64,000 bases of DNA from GAS368 sp965227745 (GCA_965227745.1 OZ245769.1:310001-374000), one strand, 5' to 3'. Counted from the stretch's first letter, positions 24,065-33,537 are shown. Notes: generated by a model not told the origin, from the sequence alone. Program-made: numbers and translations.

Positions 24065-25963
24065 TTACTCGATGATCCGGAGAGGACGGCGGACGGCAGT
24101 GCCGGTGAGCTTGCCGGGCAGCACGTGTTTTTCCCAGAGCGGAAGGAAAGCGTCGCGCTTGCGATAGCGCGTCTCATCCGCCGCGCGCGCGATGCGCTCG
24201 ATGGAACCAGGGGCCTCGGGCGTGCCGACGGTCTGATCGCTAAACACATCGGAGGCCTCGACGATGGCGAGGCACAGGCCGTCATTGGGACGGTCGTCGC
24301 TGATGGCCGAGATGTAGGCCTTGAAACTGCGTAGCTCGGAAGCGGAGATCAGGCGCGGGCGGCCGGTGAATTCATCGAGCGCGCGGCCGGGAGCGAGGAC
24401 GACCTCGAGGCGCTTGCCATTCCACGCCGGATTGATCGGGAGATCGATGATCTCGCGATGCGCCGCGCCCTGATAGTCGCGCCAGGCGAGCGTGGCCTGC
24501 ACGGTATCGCCAGCGCGCGCACTGGAGCGCGAAAGCTGGAACTGCTCGACGACCACGGTGGGATTTTCCTCGAGCGGCTCGACGGTGAAGGAGACGCGAT
24601 CAGGGAAAGTCTTCTCATACGGATTTTGAAGATTGGCCGAGAGATTCTGGACGAACTCATTTAGGCCTTGTGCGAACCCTTGGGGGCCGGCGTAGAGGGT
24701 CTTGATCGCGAGGTTCTGGGAATTGGGGAACGCGATGTCACCGCGAAGGCGAAAGCCGTTGGCGAGGCCCGCGTCGTTGGCGCCCATGATTGCCTGCGTG
24801 ACTCCGGCGGCGACGATGGCGGGCGTGAGCTGCTGCTGGCGCACGACGGAGAAACGCAGCGTACGCGGTGCGGCGTGCAGAGCGGCGACACTCACCTCGA
24901 CCTGCGTCATGGCCGGGCCGGCGCCCATCGTGCCGGAGATGGCGGAGAGGCGATCCTGCGAAATCGTGCCGATGACCGGGCCGGTATTGGCGAGCTTCAC
25001 CGACGACATCGTGGACGGCAAAATCGTAATGATCTCGGCCTCGCACATCGGCAGGGCGACATCGCCGAGCGACAGCATCGGGTGGCCGAAGGCCGTGATG
25101 CGATTGCCATCCACCCGCGAGACCGTGCCCGTGCCGGCGATCGAGATATCGCCCGTCGCGAGCGCAACCGCGACCGCGCCGCCGGCGCGGAGGGTGCCGC
25201 CGCTGAGCTTGGACGACGTAGTGGCAGCGGCGGAGGCGCCCGACTGCGTGCTGCCGCCGAGGGCCGTGGCGGAGAGGCCGAGGGCGGCGAAGCGCGGGCC
25301 GAAAAGCTCGGAGACCGCGGGGCTCAAGCCCGTGAGCGTAAAGGCGGGCTGGAGGGGCGTCGCGCCGGGCAGGGCGGCGGAGTTGAGAGTTGAGAGCTGA
25401 GAGTTGAGAGCCTCGGAGGAATTATTCGAAGAGGCGGGCTGTAGTTGAGAATTGGATACGGGCCGGCCGGTGGAGGTGAGCGAGGCGGCGGACGTGGGCA
25501 ACGCGACCTTTTCGCGCACTTCATTGAGATCGGCCGTGGGCGTGAAGCCCGCGTAGCGAACCGTTTCGAAGCGCTGGATCTGGTAGCTGAGGGCACCGGC
25601 GAGCTTGCCATCGATGTAGAGCGGGCTGCCACTCATGCCGGCGACGGCGCCCATCTTCTGCACGCGTTCATCGGTGAGTTCGCAGACGATGAGGGATTTG
25701 CCGGGGCCGAGGGCGTTGCGAATCACGCCGGTGACCTCGACGCTGAACGGCTCGGGCTCGGTGCCGCGAAATACGGTCCACACTTCGCCGCGCTGGCCGG
25801 GCTTCAATTCATCGAGGCTGATCGCGCCGCCGCCGGCGGGTTGTGAACGCGGGGTGGCCGTGGTGGCGAGGGAAGAGACGGACTGGGCGGGGAGGACGGC
25901 GGGAAACGCGATTGCGGCGAAAAGCGAGACTAACGGGCGAAGGTTTAGGCTTTTTTGGGTCAT
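24065..25963 (-). CDS. SpoIVB/S55-type peptidase-domain protein, exported (632 aa)
   Basis: Start ATG 25963 (MTQKSLNLRPLVSLFAAIAF) leads into a signal peptide. The S55 features are LDELKPGQRGEVWTVFRGTE (residues 50-69), the nucleophile motif AVAGMSGSPLYIDGKLAGAL (about 106-125; Ser in GMSGSP) and a later histidine motif AFGHPMLSLGDVALPMCEAE. In this family Ser and His form a catalytic dyad; here the Ser motif precedes the His motif. There is no sporulation context. The remaining C-terminal half has beta-rich segments (EQFQLSRSSARAGDTVQATL). A serine/leucine/asparagine-rich insert near residues 180-197 comes from a simple repeat. It is the first gene of a two-gene operon with the propeller gene. 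The target substrate is unknown. Confidence 0.8.
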   Translation of the reverse strand: MTQKSLNLRPLVSLFAAIAFPAVLPAQSVSSLATTATPRSQPAGGGAISLDELKPGQRGEVWTVFRGTEPEPFSVEVTGVIRNALGPGKSLIVCELTDERVQKMGAVAGMSGSPLYIDGKLAGALSYQIQRFETVRYAGFTPTADLNEVREKVALPTSAASLTSTGRPVSNSQLQPASSNNSSEALNSQLSTLNSAALPGATPLQPAFTLTGLSPAVSELFGPRFAALGLSATALGGSTQSGASAAATTSSKLSGGTLRAGGAVAVALATGDISIAGTGTVSRVDGNRITAFGHPMLSLGDVALPMCEAEIITILPSTMSSVKLANTGPVIGTISQDRLSAISGTMGAGPAMTQVEVSVAALHAAPRTLRFSVVRQQQLTPAIVAAGVTQAIMGANDAGLANGFRLRGDIAFPNSQNLAIKTLYAGPQGFAQGLNEFVQNLSANLQNPYEKTFPDRVSFTVEPLEENPTVVVEQFQLSRSSARAGDTVQATLAWRDYQGAAHREIIDLPINPAWNGKRLEVVLAPGRALDEFTGRPRLISASELRSFKAYISAISDDRPNDGLCLAIVEASDVFSDQTVGTPEAPGSIERIARAADETRYRKRDAFLPLWEKHVLPGKLTGTAVRRPLRIIE

Positions 25964-26003
25964 TGCGATGATTCCCGACACACAGTGCGTCTGCTATGGA
26001 TTC

Positions 26004-27281
26004 TCAAAGTTCCGCGATTGCTTGCGACATGATTTCACAGGCCCGGTCGATGGCGGTGCCCTCGTGCGCGGTGCTGAGGAAACCCGCCTCGTAGGCGCTG
26101 GGGGCGAGGTAGACCCCGCGGTTGAGGCAGGCGTGGAAAAAACGGGCGAAGAGCTTGGCGTCGCCCGTGAGCGCGGTGGCGTAGTCGCGCACCGGCGTAG
26201 CCGTGAAGAAGATGGAGAACATCGAGCCGCACTGCGGCACCTGCGCCGGGATGCCCTTGGCCTTTGCGGCGGCGAGCACAGCATCGCGCACCTGGCGACC
26301 GAGCGCATCGAGGCGAGCGTACGGATTCTGTTCCTCGAGCAGGCGGAGGCCGGCGATGCCGGCCGCCATCGCGAGGGGGTTGCCGCTGAGCGTGCCCGCT
26401 TGATAGACGGGTCCGAGCGGGGCGAGGAAATCCATTATCTCCGACCGTCCGCCAAATGCGCCCACTGGCAAGCCACCGCCGATGATTTTTCCCAAGCAAG
26501 TGAGATCGGGGACGATGCCCTCGCGCTCTTGGACGCCGCCCTTGGCGATGCGGAAGCCGGTCATCACTTCGTCGAAGATCAACACGGTGCCGTGCTGGGC
26601 CGTGATCGCGCGCAAGTACTTGAGGTAGCCGGCGTCGGGCATGATGAAGCCGACGTTGCCGCAGTAGGCCTCGATGATGACGCACGCGATTTTATCCGGA
26701 TTGGCGGCAAAGACGGCGTCGAGCGCGGCGGTGTCGTTGTAAGGGACGACGATGGTGTCTTGGGCGACCGCCGCCGGCACGCCCGCACTGTCGGGGTGGC
26801 CGTGAGTGAGCGCGCCCGAGCCGGCCTTGATCAGCAGCGCATCGGAGTGGCCATGATAACAACCGGCAAACTTGATGATCTTGTCGCGCTTCGTGAAGCC
26901 GCGCGCGAGGCGGATGGCCGACATCGTGGCCTCGGTACCGCTGTTGCACATGCGGACCTTTTGGATCGAAGGGACGAACTTCACGATCAGCTCCGCCATC
27001 TCGACCTCGTAGGGATTGGGCGTGCCAAAGGACGTGCCGTTTTCGAGGGCGGCGGCGATGGCGGCTTTGATGCGCGGATGGTTGTGGCCATGGATCGCCG
27101 GGCCCCACGTGCAGACGAAATCGATCAACTCCCGGTCATCCGCCGTGATCAGCGTCGCGCCCCGCGCGGCCTTCACGAAAAACGGCGCGCCACCGACAGA
27201 GCGAAAGGCGCGGACCGGGGAATTTACCCCGCCGGGGATGAGTTGCTGAGCGCGGGCGAAGAGGGAGGCGGATTGGGTCAC
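26004..27281 (-). CDS. hemL: Glutamate-1-semialdehyde 2,1-aminomutase
   Basis: The 425-residue class III aminotransferase fold protein starts at GTG 27281 (MTQSASLFARAQQLIPGGVN). It has GGVNSPVRAFRSVGGAPFFV, CTWGPAIHGHNHPRIKAAIA, SGTEATMSAIRLARGFTKRD and VLIFDEVMTGFRIAKGGVQE. The PLP lysine region reads LTCLGKIIGGGLPVGAFGGR. This is the HemL pattern, distinct from ornithine or 4-aminobutyrate aminotransferases. It converts glutamate 1-semialdehyde to 5-aminolevulinate in the C5 route to haem and other tetrapyrroles. It is a single gene here; hemA is not in the window. Confidence 0.95.
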   Translation of the reverse strand: MTQSASLFARAQQLIPGGVNSPVRAFRSVGGAPFFVKAARGATLITADDRELIDFVCTWGPAIHGHNHPRIKAAIAAALENGTSFGTPNPYEVEMAELIVKFVPSIQKVRMCNSGTEATMSAIRLARGFTKRDKIIKFAGCYHGHSDALLIKAGSGALTHGHPDSAGVPAAVAQDTIVVPYNDTAALDAVFAANPDKIACVIIEAYCGNVGFIMPDAGYLKYLRAITAQHGTVLIFDEVMTGFRIAKGGVQEREGIVPDLTCLGKIIGGGLPVGAFGGRSEIMDFLAPLGPVYQAGTLSGNPLAMAAGIAGLRLLEEQNPYARLDALGRQVRDAVLAAAKAKGIPAQVPQCGSMFSIFFTATPVRDYATALTGDAKLFARFFHACLNRGVYLAPSAYEAGFLSTAHEGTAIDRACEIMSQAIAEL

Positions 27282-27593
27282 AGGCGTTGTAACAACAAGG
27301 TATTAGGTAGAACGAAGAGAAGGCGATTTCCTTAACGACTTGATGAACCTACCCGAGATCGGATGAAACCCAATTTTCTGAGCTACCTTCGCGCCAAACA
27401 TGAAGTTAATTTGCGATAGCGGGCGTCTTTGCCAACTGGGATTTCTACGCAGAGATAAGATTTCTCATCGTGCAGAATGCGAAGCGCAGCGTACAGGGGA
27501 TAGCGGAGGAAAATCAAATCGGGTCAGAGTCGTGGTCGGTGAATAGCCTTGCGCGCGTTCTTTGGCCTACGTGCTGTCGGGGACGCGCACTGC
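27282..27593. other. 312-base AT-richer gap with a coding-like relic frame
   Basis: Composition is lower in GC than the flanks. On the minus strand an open frame from about 27523 to the stop at 27383-27385 reads YPLYAALRILHDEKSYLCVE and onward, natural-looking but with no ATG. A second minus frame over the same bases also looks partly protein-like. It may be the remnant of an acquired gene. No promoter or terminator is clear. Confidence 0.35.
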
Positions 27594-29498
27594 ATGACCT
27601 CCGGCATTCATGAAAACCCGGCTCCGTTGGGAGGTAACATTCAGGGAAGGTCGCGGCGACTGAGGGCCGCGCTGGTGACGCATCGCTGGTTCGTGATGTT
27701 GGGATTGTTGAGCTGCGGACTGTTTGTCGCGATTGTGACGCAAGGCACCGGGCGGCTGATGGAGGCGGAGGCGTTTGGCGATTTCTACGATTTCCAAGCG
27801 AAGAGCCTGCTGGAGGGGCGGCTCGATGTGCCGTTGGAGGCGATTCAATTCGAGGCGTTTGTGCGCGAGGGGAAGGTGTACGGCTATTTCGGCCTGACGC
27901 CTGCGCTGCTCCGGCTGCCGTGGGCCGGGCTCGATGTCGGATTTGGTCACTGGAGCCGGCTGTATATGGTGGGATACTTTGCGGCGGCCTTGATCGCCGG
28001 CTATCTATTATTGATCGAGGCGGTGCGGCGAGTCAGTGGGCGCGACGTGCCGAGCGCAACGGAGACGGTGCTGTGGACGCTCAATGCGGGTGTCGGCAGC
28101 ACGCTGTTTTTTCTCAGCAGCCGGGCATATATTTATCACGAAGCGATTCTGTGCGGTGCGGCCTTGGCGCTATGGAGCGTGTGGGCGGCCCTGCGTTATC
28201 TCGACGATCCACGGACGCGCTGGTGGGGCTGGTCCCTCGCGTGCGGCGTGCTGGCGGTGCACGCGCGACCATCGATTGGCTTGTTTGCGCTCACGGTGCT
28301 GGGGCTGTGCGCGGCGGCGATTGTATGGCGACAGTGGCGGATAAGGAAATCAGGGGTGCTCTCCCGCTCATGGTGGCGCCAAGGGGTGCTCGTCGCTGGG
28401 CTCGCGGTGGCGGGGATCGCGAGCTTCAATGGCGTCAGCTACCTAAAGTTTCGCACCATCGAGGGCTGTCCGTTGCGGCTTAATGTCCAGTACGACGCGG
28501 AGCGACTCGCGAGGATCGATGGCCGTCAGTTTCATCTCAGCAATCTCCGCTTCGCGACGTTTGCGTATCTCCTGCGACCGGATGCGACGTTGAGCCCGTA
28601 CTTTCCCTACATCCGATTGAGCGAAGCCGATAAGACGAAATTTCCCGAGGCGAAGATCGATTTGATGGACCCGATGCTGGGGTTTCCGTTTGCGATGCCG
28701 GCCTTGGTGCTGGCGAGTATCGTGGGGTTGATCGTGGCTGTTCGAGTCGGCGGGGTTGCGCGCGAGCCGGTGGGGATTTTGTGGCTGGCGGTGTTGCCGA
28801 TGGGAGCGTCGATGTTTGCGGCCATCGCGGTGTCGCACCGCTATACGGCGGATTTTTGTCCATTCTTCCTGGTGACGGCGGCTTTTGGCATCGCCAGCTT
28901 GGGGCAGGTGGCGTCGGTCGGGCGGCGAGTGCTGGTGGTCCTGCTGTGGGCCGGAACGCTCGTCGCCTTGCCGCTCAGCCTCGCGGTGACGCTGCATAAT
29001 CAGGGTGAGAAAGCCTGGCTGGTGCCTCCAGCGGTTCGGGCCCAGTATGCCTCGCTGCGGTGGAAGGTGGATTCGCTGTTTGGCGTGAAAAATCCCTCTG
29101 GCTATGATGCGGCGGCGCTGCCGATACGGAATGTGGACGCACGATTTCTTCTTTGGACGGCTGACCATTTGCTGAACGATCCGACGAAGCACGCGGTCGT
29201 CATTGAAATCGCCCGCCAACTCGTGCGCCTCATGCCCGACAATGGCGTGGTGCAGGCGAGAGCCGCCGCATTCTTGATCGCCGGCGACCAGACCAAGGAA
29301 GGCACCGCCGCTTACGAGCACGCGTTGCAACTCGATCCTACCCTCGCAGTCGCGCATAGCAATTTGGGCGTGGTCTACTATGAGACCGGCCGCTTCGAGG
29401 AGGCCGCGCGAGAGTTTGAAACCGCGCTGAAGCTGGACCCGACGATCCCGCAAGCGCGGGAAGCGCTGCAGATCTTGCAGCGCGGCAAGCGACCGTAG
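27594..29498 (+). CDS. Multi-span membrane protein with C-terminal TPR repeats (634 aa)
   Basis: Start ATG 27594 (MTSGIHENPAPLGGN) is preferred; the frame is open further up. About ten to twelve hydrophobic spans follow, for example HRWFVMLGLLSCGLFVAIVT, LYMVGYFAAALIAGYLLLIE and GVLAVHARPSIGLFALTVLG. This pattern resembles GT-C-type membrane glycosyltransferases or polymer-assembly proteins, but I do not see a decisive acidic loop motif. The last 130 residues form tetratricopeptide repeats (YEHALQLDPTLAVAHSNLGV, YETGRFEEAAREFETALKLD), presumably soluble and protein-binding. It stands alone and converges on nadE. Confidence 0.75.
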   Translation: MTSGIHENPAPLGGNIQGRSRRLRAALVTHRWFVMLGLLSCGLFVAIVTQGTGRLMEAEAFGDFYDFQAKSLLEGRLDVPLEAIQFEAFVREGKVYGYFGLTPALLRLPWAGLDVGFGHWSRLYMVGYFAAALIAGYLLLIEAVRRVSGRDVPSATETVLWTLNAGVGSTLFFLSSRAYIYHEAILCGAALALWSVWAALRYLDDPRTRWWGWSLACGVLAVHARPSIGLFALTVLGLCAAAIVWRQWRIRKSGVLSRSWWRQGVLVAGLAVAGIASFNGVSYLKFRTIEGCPLRLNVQYDAERLARIDGRQFHLSNLRFATFAYLLRPDATLSPYFPYIRLSEADKTKFPEAKIDLMDPMLGFPFAMPALVLASIVGLIVAVRVGGVAREPVGILWLAVLPMGASMFAAIAVSHRYTADFCPFFLVTAAFGIASLGQVASVGRRVLVVLLWAGTLVALPLSLAVTLHNQGEKAWLVPPAVRAQYASLRWKVDSLFGVKNPSGYDAAALPIRNVDARFLLWTADHLLNDPTKHAVVIEIARQLVRLMPDNGVVQARAAAFLIAGDQTKEGTAAYEHALQLDPTLAVAHSNLGVVYYETGRFEEAAREFETALKLDPTIPQAREALQILQRGKRP

Positions 29499-29533
29499 AG
29501 CGGAGCGCGCTCGCGTCAGCGCCGTCCCACGGC

Positions 29534-31228
29534 TCAGTTCACGTACCTCTGCACGATCGGAATGCGGCGGCCGACGCCGAAGGCGAGGGGGGTGATTTTC
29601 AGGCCGGGGGCGGCTTGCTTGCGCTTGTATTCGTTGAGGTCGACTTTGCGGGCGATGTCGTTGACGATGGACTCGGCGAATCCCTGTGCGACGAGGTCGC
29701 GGCGCGAGAGGCCTTCCTCGACGTAGCCTTTGAGGATGGCGTCGAGGATGTCGTAGGGCGGCAGGCTGTCTTGATCGACCTGGCCGGGGCGGAGTTCGGC
29801 GGACGGCGGTTTCTCGATGGTGTTGAGCGGGATGATCTCGCGGTCGCGGTTGATCCAGCGCGAGAGCGCGTAGATCTGCATCTTGAAGACATCGCTGATC
29901 ACGGCGAGGCCGCCGCACATATCGCCGTAGAGCGTGCAGTACCCCACGGCGACTTCGCTCTTGTTGCCGGTCGTGAGGAGCAGGGAACCAAATTTGTTCG
30001 AGAGCGCCATCATGAGCACGCCGCGGATGCGGGCTTGGATATTTTCCTCGGCAACATCGCGGGGGCGACCGGCGAAAATTGGCCCGAGGGCGGTTTCGGT
30101 CGCGGCCACGGCATCGGCGATGGCGATGGTCTCGAAACGGATGCCGAGATTTTCGGCGAGGATGCGCGCATCGTCGCGGGAGTGTTGCGACGAAATCGCG
30201 GAAGGCAGCGAGACGCCGATCACGTTGGCCGCGCCAAAGGCCTCGGCGGCGATCACGGCCACGACGGCGGAATCGATGCCGCCGGAGAGTGCGACGAGTG
30301 CGCGCTGGAAGCCGCTCTTGTGCGCGTAGTCGCGCAGGCCGAGGACGAGCGCGTGGTAGATATCCGACATCTCCGACTGCTCGAAGCTCGGGTGCAGGGC
30401 GGGGGAAACGGGATTGAACGGCGCGGCGGACATGGTGCCCGAGGCCTTGGGGGAGGCCTGGCCGACCTCGACCACGCGGAGCTCCTCGGCAAAAGCCGCG
30501 AGACCCGCCACGAGATTGCCCTGCGCATCGACGACGTGCGACCGCCCGTCGAAGATCAGCTCGTCGTTGCCACCGATGGCATTGACGTAAACGACCGGGC
30601 AGTGGAGCGCTCGGGCCGCCTCGGAGACGACGAGATTCTGGCGGACATTTTCCTTCGCGCTGTGCCAGGGGCTCGCGGAGAGGTTGACCATGAGGTCGCA
30701 CTTCTGGTCGGCGAGCTGCTCGATCGGCATGCGGCCGGAGTAGAGCCGGCGCGTGCTGATCATCGGGTGCGTCCAGATGTCTTCGCAAATCGTGACGCCG
30801 ATGCGGCGGCCAGCGTGGTCGATGACGACCGGCGCGGTGGCGGGCTCGAAGTAGCGATCTTCGTCAAAGACATCGTAGGTCGGCAGCAGGCACTTGCGCG
30901 CGACGGCTCCGACGGTGCCGCGATAGCAAAAAGCGGCGGAATTGAAAAACGGGCGCCCGCGTCCGGTGGGGTTGGCCTCGACCGTGCCGATGAGGGCGGG
31001 TACACCGCCGATGGCCGCAGCGATTTGCGCGAGGGAGTCGGCGACGTCGGAGACGAACCGGCGCTTGAAGAGCAGATCGCGCGGCGGGTAGCCGCACACC
31101 GCGAGCTCGGGAAAGACGACGAGTTCCGCGCCTTGCGCGACGAGCGCGGTGTAGGCCTCAAGGATCTTGCGGCGATTACCGGCGAGGTCGCCGACGATGG
31201 GATTGAGCTGGGCTAGGCCGAGACGCAT
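29534..31228 (-). CDS. nadE: Glutamine-dependent NAD+ synthetase
   Basis: Start ATG 31228 (MRLGLAQLNPIVGDLAGNRR) opens the nitrilase-like glutaminase domain with Glu in LVVFPELAVCGYPPRDLLFK, Lys in RKCLLPTYDVFDEDRYF and the nucleophile Cys in RIGVTICEDIWTHP. The C-terminal synthetase domain shows the PP-loop LVALSGGIDSAVVAVIAAEA and later GNKSEVAVGYCTLYGDMCGG. The 564-residue two-domain layout is the bacterial short form. It amidates deamido-NAD using ammonia channelled from glutamine. It is transcribed opposite to the TolC-family gene. Confidence 0.94.
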   Translation of the reverse strand: MRLGLAQLNPIVGDLAGNRRKILEAYTALVAQGAELVVFPELAVCGYPPRDLLFKRRFVSDVADSLAQIAAAIGGVPALIGTVEANPTGRGRPFFNSAAFCYRGTVGAVARKCLLPTYDVFDEDRYFEPATAPVVIDHAGRRIGVTICEDIWTHPMISTRRLYSGRMPIEQLADQKCDLMVNLSASPWHSAKENVRQNLVVSEAARALHCPVVYVNAIGGNDELIFDGRSHVVDAQGNLVAGLAAFAEELRVVEVGQASPKASGTMSAAPFNPVSPALHPSFEQSEMSDIYHALVLGLRDYAHKSGFQRALVALSGGIDSAVVAVIAAEAFGAANVIGVSLPSAISSQHSRDDARILAENLGIRFETIAIADAVAATETALGPIFAGRPRDVAEENIQARIRGVLMMALSNKFGSLLLTTGNKSEVAVGYCTLYGDMCGGLAVISDVFKMQIYALSRWINRDREIIPLNTIEKPPSAELRPGQVDQDSLPPYDILDAILKGYVEEGLSRRDLVAQGFAESIVNDIARKVDLNEYKRKQAAPGLKITPLAFGVGRRIPIVQRYVN

Positions 31229-31497
31229 GAAAAAAGGTGGAGGTGGAACGTAGGAGCCTTTGGCGCGGGTGTCTGTGAAATAATGTGATCGACCGCGGCG
31301 CGCAAACGACTCGCACCTTGTGCCGCGCACGCAACGGGCCCGAGATTCGTGCAACGGGAGCTGATTTTCGGAGGAAAAACGCGCTGACACTAGGGGGACT
31401 ACCGTAGTTTGGGCATGTTGTTGGGCCTCGGAGCAAAGCGGGGCTTGCGCTCTGGGGGCGGCGCGCGATTTGCTGTGCCTTCTCTTTTTACTATCCC

Positions 31498-32865
31498 ATG
31501 CGATTCCGTAGCTTTTTCGTGGTAGCAGTGGTTGGCGGTGTGTTGAGCCCGTTGCACGGAGCGGAGACTCCTGTCGCCGCGATGCCAGTGACCACCACGC
31601 CGGCGCCGATGGCGACCACGGCCACGAGCGGCACACTCACGCTGGAGCAGGCTCTGTCGACGGTCGAAGGGGTGAACATTAACGTCCTGCTCAGTCGCGA
31701 GGCGGCGGTGCAGGCGCTGGAGCTGGCCAACCAGACACGCGTCGGCGTTTTGCCCAATGTCGGCGTCAACGTGCAGCAACGCCGCACGCAGTCGGTAACG
31801 GTGTCGAATAACGTCGCGAGCATCAGCGGCCCGGCCAATCGCTTCGACGGCAAGCTCACGGGTAATTACAACGTCCTTAATTTCCAGCAACTCTCGGCCC
31901 TGCGGTCCGCGCGGGCGGGCGTGGCGGTGGCGGAGGCAGACTACAAGGCGGTCGTGCAATCCATCCTCTCGAATGTGGCGTCCAGTTACTTCACGCACCT
32001 GCGCAATCTGCGCCGCGTGGACGTGCTCGATGCCAATATCGCGCGCGCGCAATCGCTCTACGAACTCGCGACCAACCAGCTCAACGCGGGTGTCGCGACG
32101 CAGATCGACGTGACCCGCGCCGAGGCCCAGCTCGAGATCGCCAAGCAGGCGCGACTCCAGCAGGAAACTCAACTTTACCAGAGCGAACTCACCCTCAAGC
32201 GCCTCCTCGATCTGCAGCCGGCCAATCCGATCACGCTGGTCGATTTCACGGTGCGCCGGGCCGACGGCAACTCGATCACCATCGGGGATGAGCGGACGAC
32301 CTTTGAGCAGCGGGCGGATTGGATTCGCGCGCAGAAGGCCGTCGAACAATCCAAGATCGACGTGAAGACCGCCAAGTTCGAGCGCTTGCCCGCCCTCTCG
32401 GTCGGCGGTGAATACGGCTACGCGGCGGGCAACTATGACGATAGCAAGAAGGACGCGTGGTTTGCCGGCGCGACGCTGAGCCTGCCGCTCTTCGACGGCT
32501 TCCGCAGCGATGCCGACCGCCGCGCCGCGCTCTCGCGCCAGCGCTCGCAGGAACTCCGGTTGCACAACCTCGAACTGCAAATCTCCTCCGAACTGCGCCT
32601 CGCGCGCCAAGATGCCGCTTCGCGCAATGCGCAGATCACCGTGGCCGAGAAGAGCCAGCGCCTCTCCGAGGAGGAACTGCGCCTCGCCCAGCAACGCTAC
32701 CGCCAAGGCGTGGCGGACAACCGCGAAGTCGTCGAGGCGCAGAACCGCCTCGCCATCGCGGCGGATAATTTCGTCGAAGCCGTCTATCAGTACAATCTCA
32801 GCCGCGTGGAACTCGCGCGCGCCAAGGGCGATGTTCGCACGGTTTTGATGGAAAAGGCGCCTTGA
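31498..32865 (+). CDS. TolC-family outer membrane efflux protein
   Basis: The 455-residue protein has a signal peptide (MRFRSFFVVAVVGGVLSPLH, cleavage near GAET) and the OEP duplication. SGTLTLEQALSTVEGVNINV is followed by long helical stretches (YKAVVQSILSNVASSYFTHL, NQLNAGVATQIDVTRAEAQL) in the first half and the matching AQQRYRQGVADNREVVEAQN in the second. Trimers form an outer-membrane and periplasmic channel. Genes for the inner-membrane pump and adaptor are not adjacent, so the partner is unknown. Nearby TonB/TolA-C proteins (33538-35099) might share the envelope but are separated by maf. Confidence 0.9.
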   Translation: MRFRSFFVVAVVGGVLSPLHGAETPVAAMPVTTTPAPMATTATSGTLTLEQALSTVEGVNINVLLSREAAVQALELANQTRVGVLPNVGVNVQQRRTQSVTVSNNVASISGPANRFDGKLTGNYNVLNFQQLSALRSARAGVAVAEADYKAVVQSILSNVASSYFTHLRNLRRVDVLDANIARAQSLYELATNQLNAGVATQIDVTRAEAQLEIAKQARLQQETQLYQSELTLKRLLDLQPANPITLVDFTVRRADGNSITIGDERTTFEQRADWIRAQKAVEQSKIDVKTAKFERLPALSVGGEYGYAAGNYDDSKKDAWFAGATLSLPLFDGFRSDADRRAALSRQRSQELRLHNLELQISSELRLARQDAASRNAQITVAEKSQRLSEEELRLAQQRYRQGVADNREVVEAQNRLAIAADNFVEAVYQYNLSRVELARAKGDVRTVLMEKAP

Positions 32866-32927
32866 GCGCCCGCGGGAGCGGCGCAAAGGCGATTGACAGG
32901 CGCAGCGCCGTGGCTGGTTGATTTTCC

Positions 32928-33503
32928 ATGAGTGTGCAATTGATCCTGGCTTCCGCCTCGCCGCGCCGGCGTGAACTGCTCGCGCAGCTCGGCGTGAGAT
33001 TCGACGTCGTGGTGGCGCAGGTCACCGAGCACGAAGACCCGACGACCGACCCGCGCGTGATGGTCACGCACAATGCCGCGCTCAAGGCCGACTGGGTCTC
33101 CGCGCGTCACCCCGCGGCCATCGTGCTCGGGGCGGATACGACCGTTTTTATCGATCAGACCGCCCTGAATAAACCCCGGGACCTGACGGAAGCCCGCGCT
33201 ATGCTTCGCAGGCTCAGCGGACGAACGCACTCGGTCTTCACGGGGCTCGCGATCCGCCGCGCCAACGAGGGTCTCCGGATTGACGAGGGCGTCGTCACCG
33301 AGGTCGATTTCAAGCCCATCGACGATGCCGTGATCGACGAGTACTTGCGCCGCGTCAACGTGTTGGACAAGGCCGGGGGGTACGGCATCCAGGAGCACAG
33401 CGACCTGATCGTGGCGGGGTATCGAGGGTCGTTTACCAACATCGTAGGACTGCCCATCGAATCGACGAAACAAATTTTGACGCGGTGCGGTCTCCTGACA
33501 TGA
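32928..33503 (+). CDS. maf: Maf family nucleotide pyrophosphatase
   Basis: The 191-residue protein begins MSVQLILASASPRRRELLAQ. It carries the SPRRRELL loop, VLGADTTVFIDQTALNKPRD (Asp and Lys of the active site) and GRTHSVFTGLAIRRANEG. A YGIQEHSDLIVAGYRGSFTN segment near the C-terminus is typical of Maf/YceF/YhdE house-cleaning enzymes that hydrolyse dTTP, UTP or modified nucleotides to monophosphates. Substrate class is uncertain. It ends 34 bases before the TolA-C gene and may be cotranscribed with it. Confidence 0.92.
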   Translation: MSVQLILASASPRRRELLAQLGVRFDVVVAQVTEHEDPTTDPRVMVTHNAALKADWVSARHPAAIVLGADTTVFIDQTALNKPRDLTEARAMLRRLSGRTHSVFTGLAIRRANEGLRIDEGVVTEVDFKPIDDAVIDEYLRRVNVLDKAGGYGIQEHSDLIVAGYRGSFTNIVGLPIESTKQILTRCGLLT

Positions 33504-33537
33504 CTTTTCGCGTTATTGCGCGTCCAGACCCTCCCGA

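Noticed and set aside
25635..27335. A 566-codon plus-strand frame over hemL
   Set aside because: The HemL motifs on the minus strand are complete; the plus-strand frame has no family features.
28443..30788. A 781-codon open frame on the minus strand
   Set aside because: It covers the membrane/TPR gene in antisense and nadE in a wrong frame; both real genes have clear motifs and this has none.
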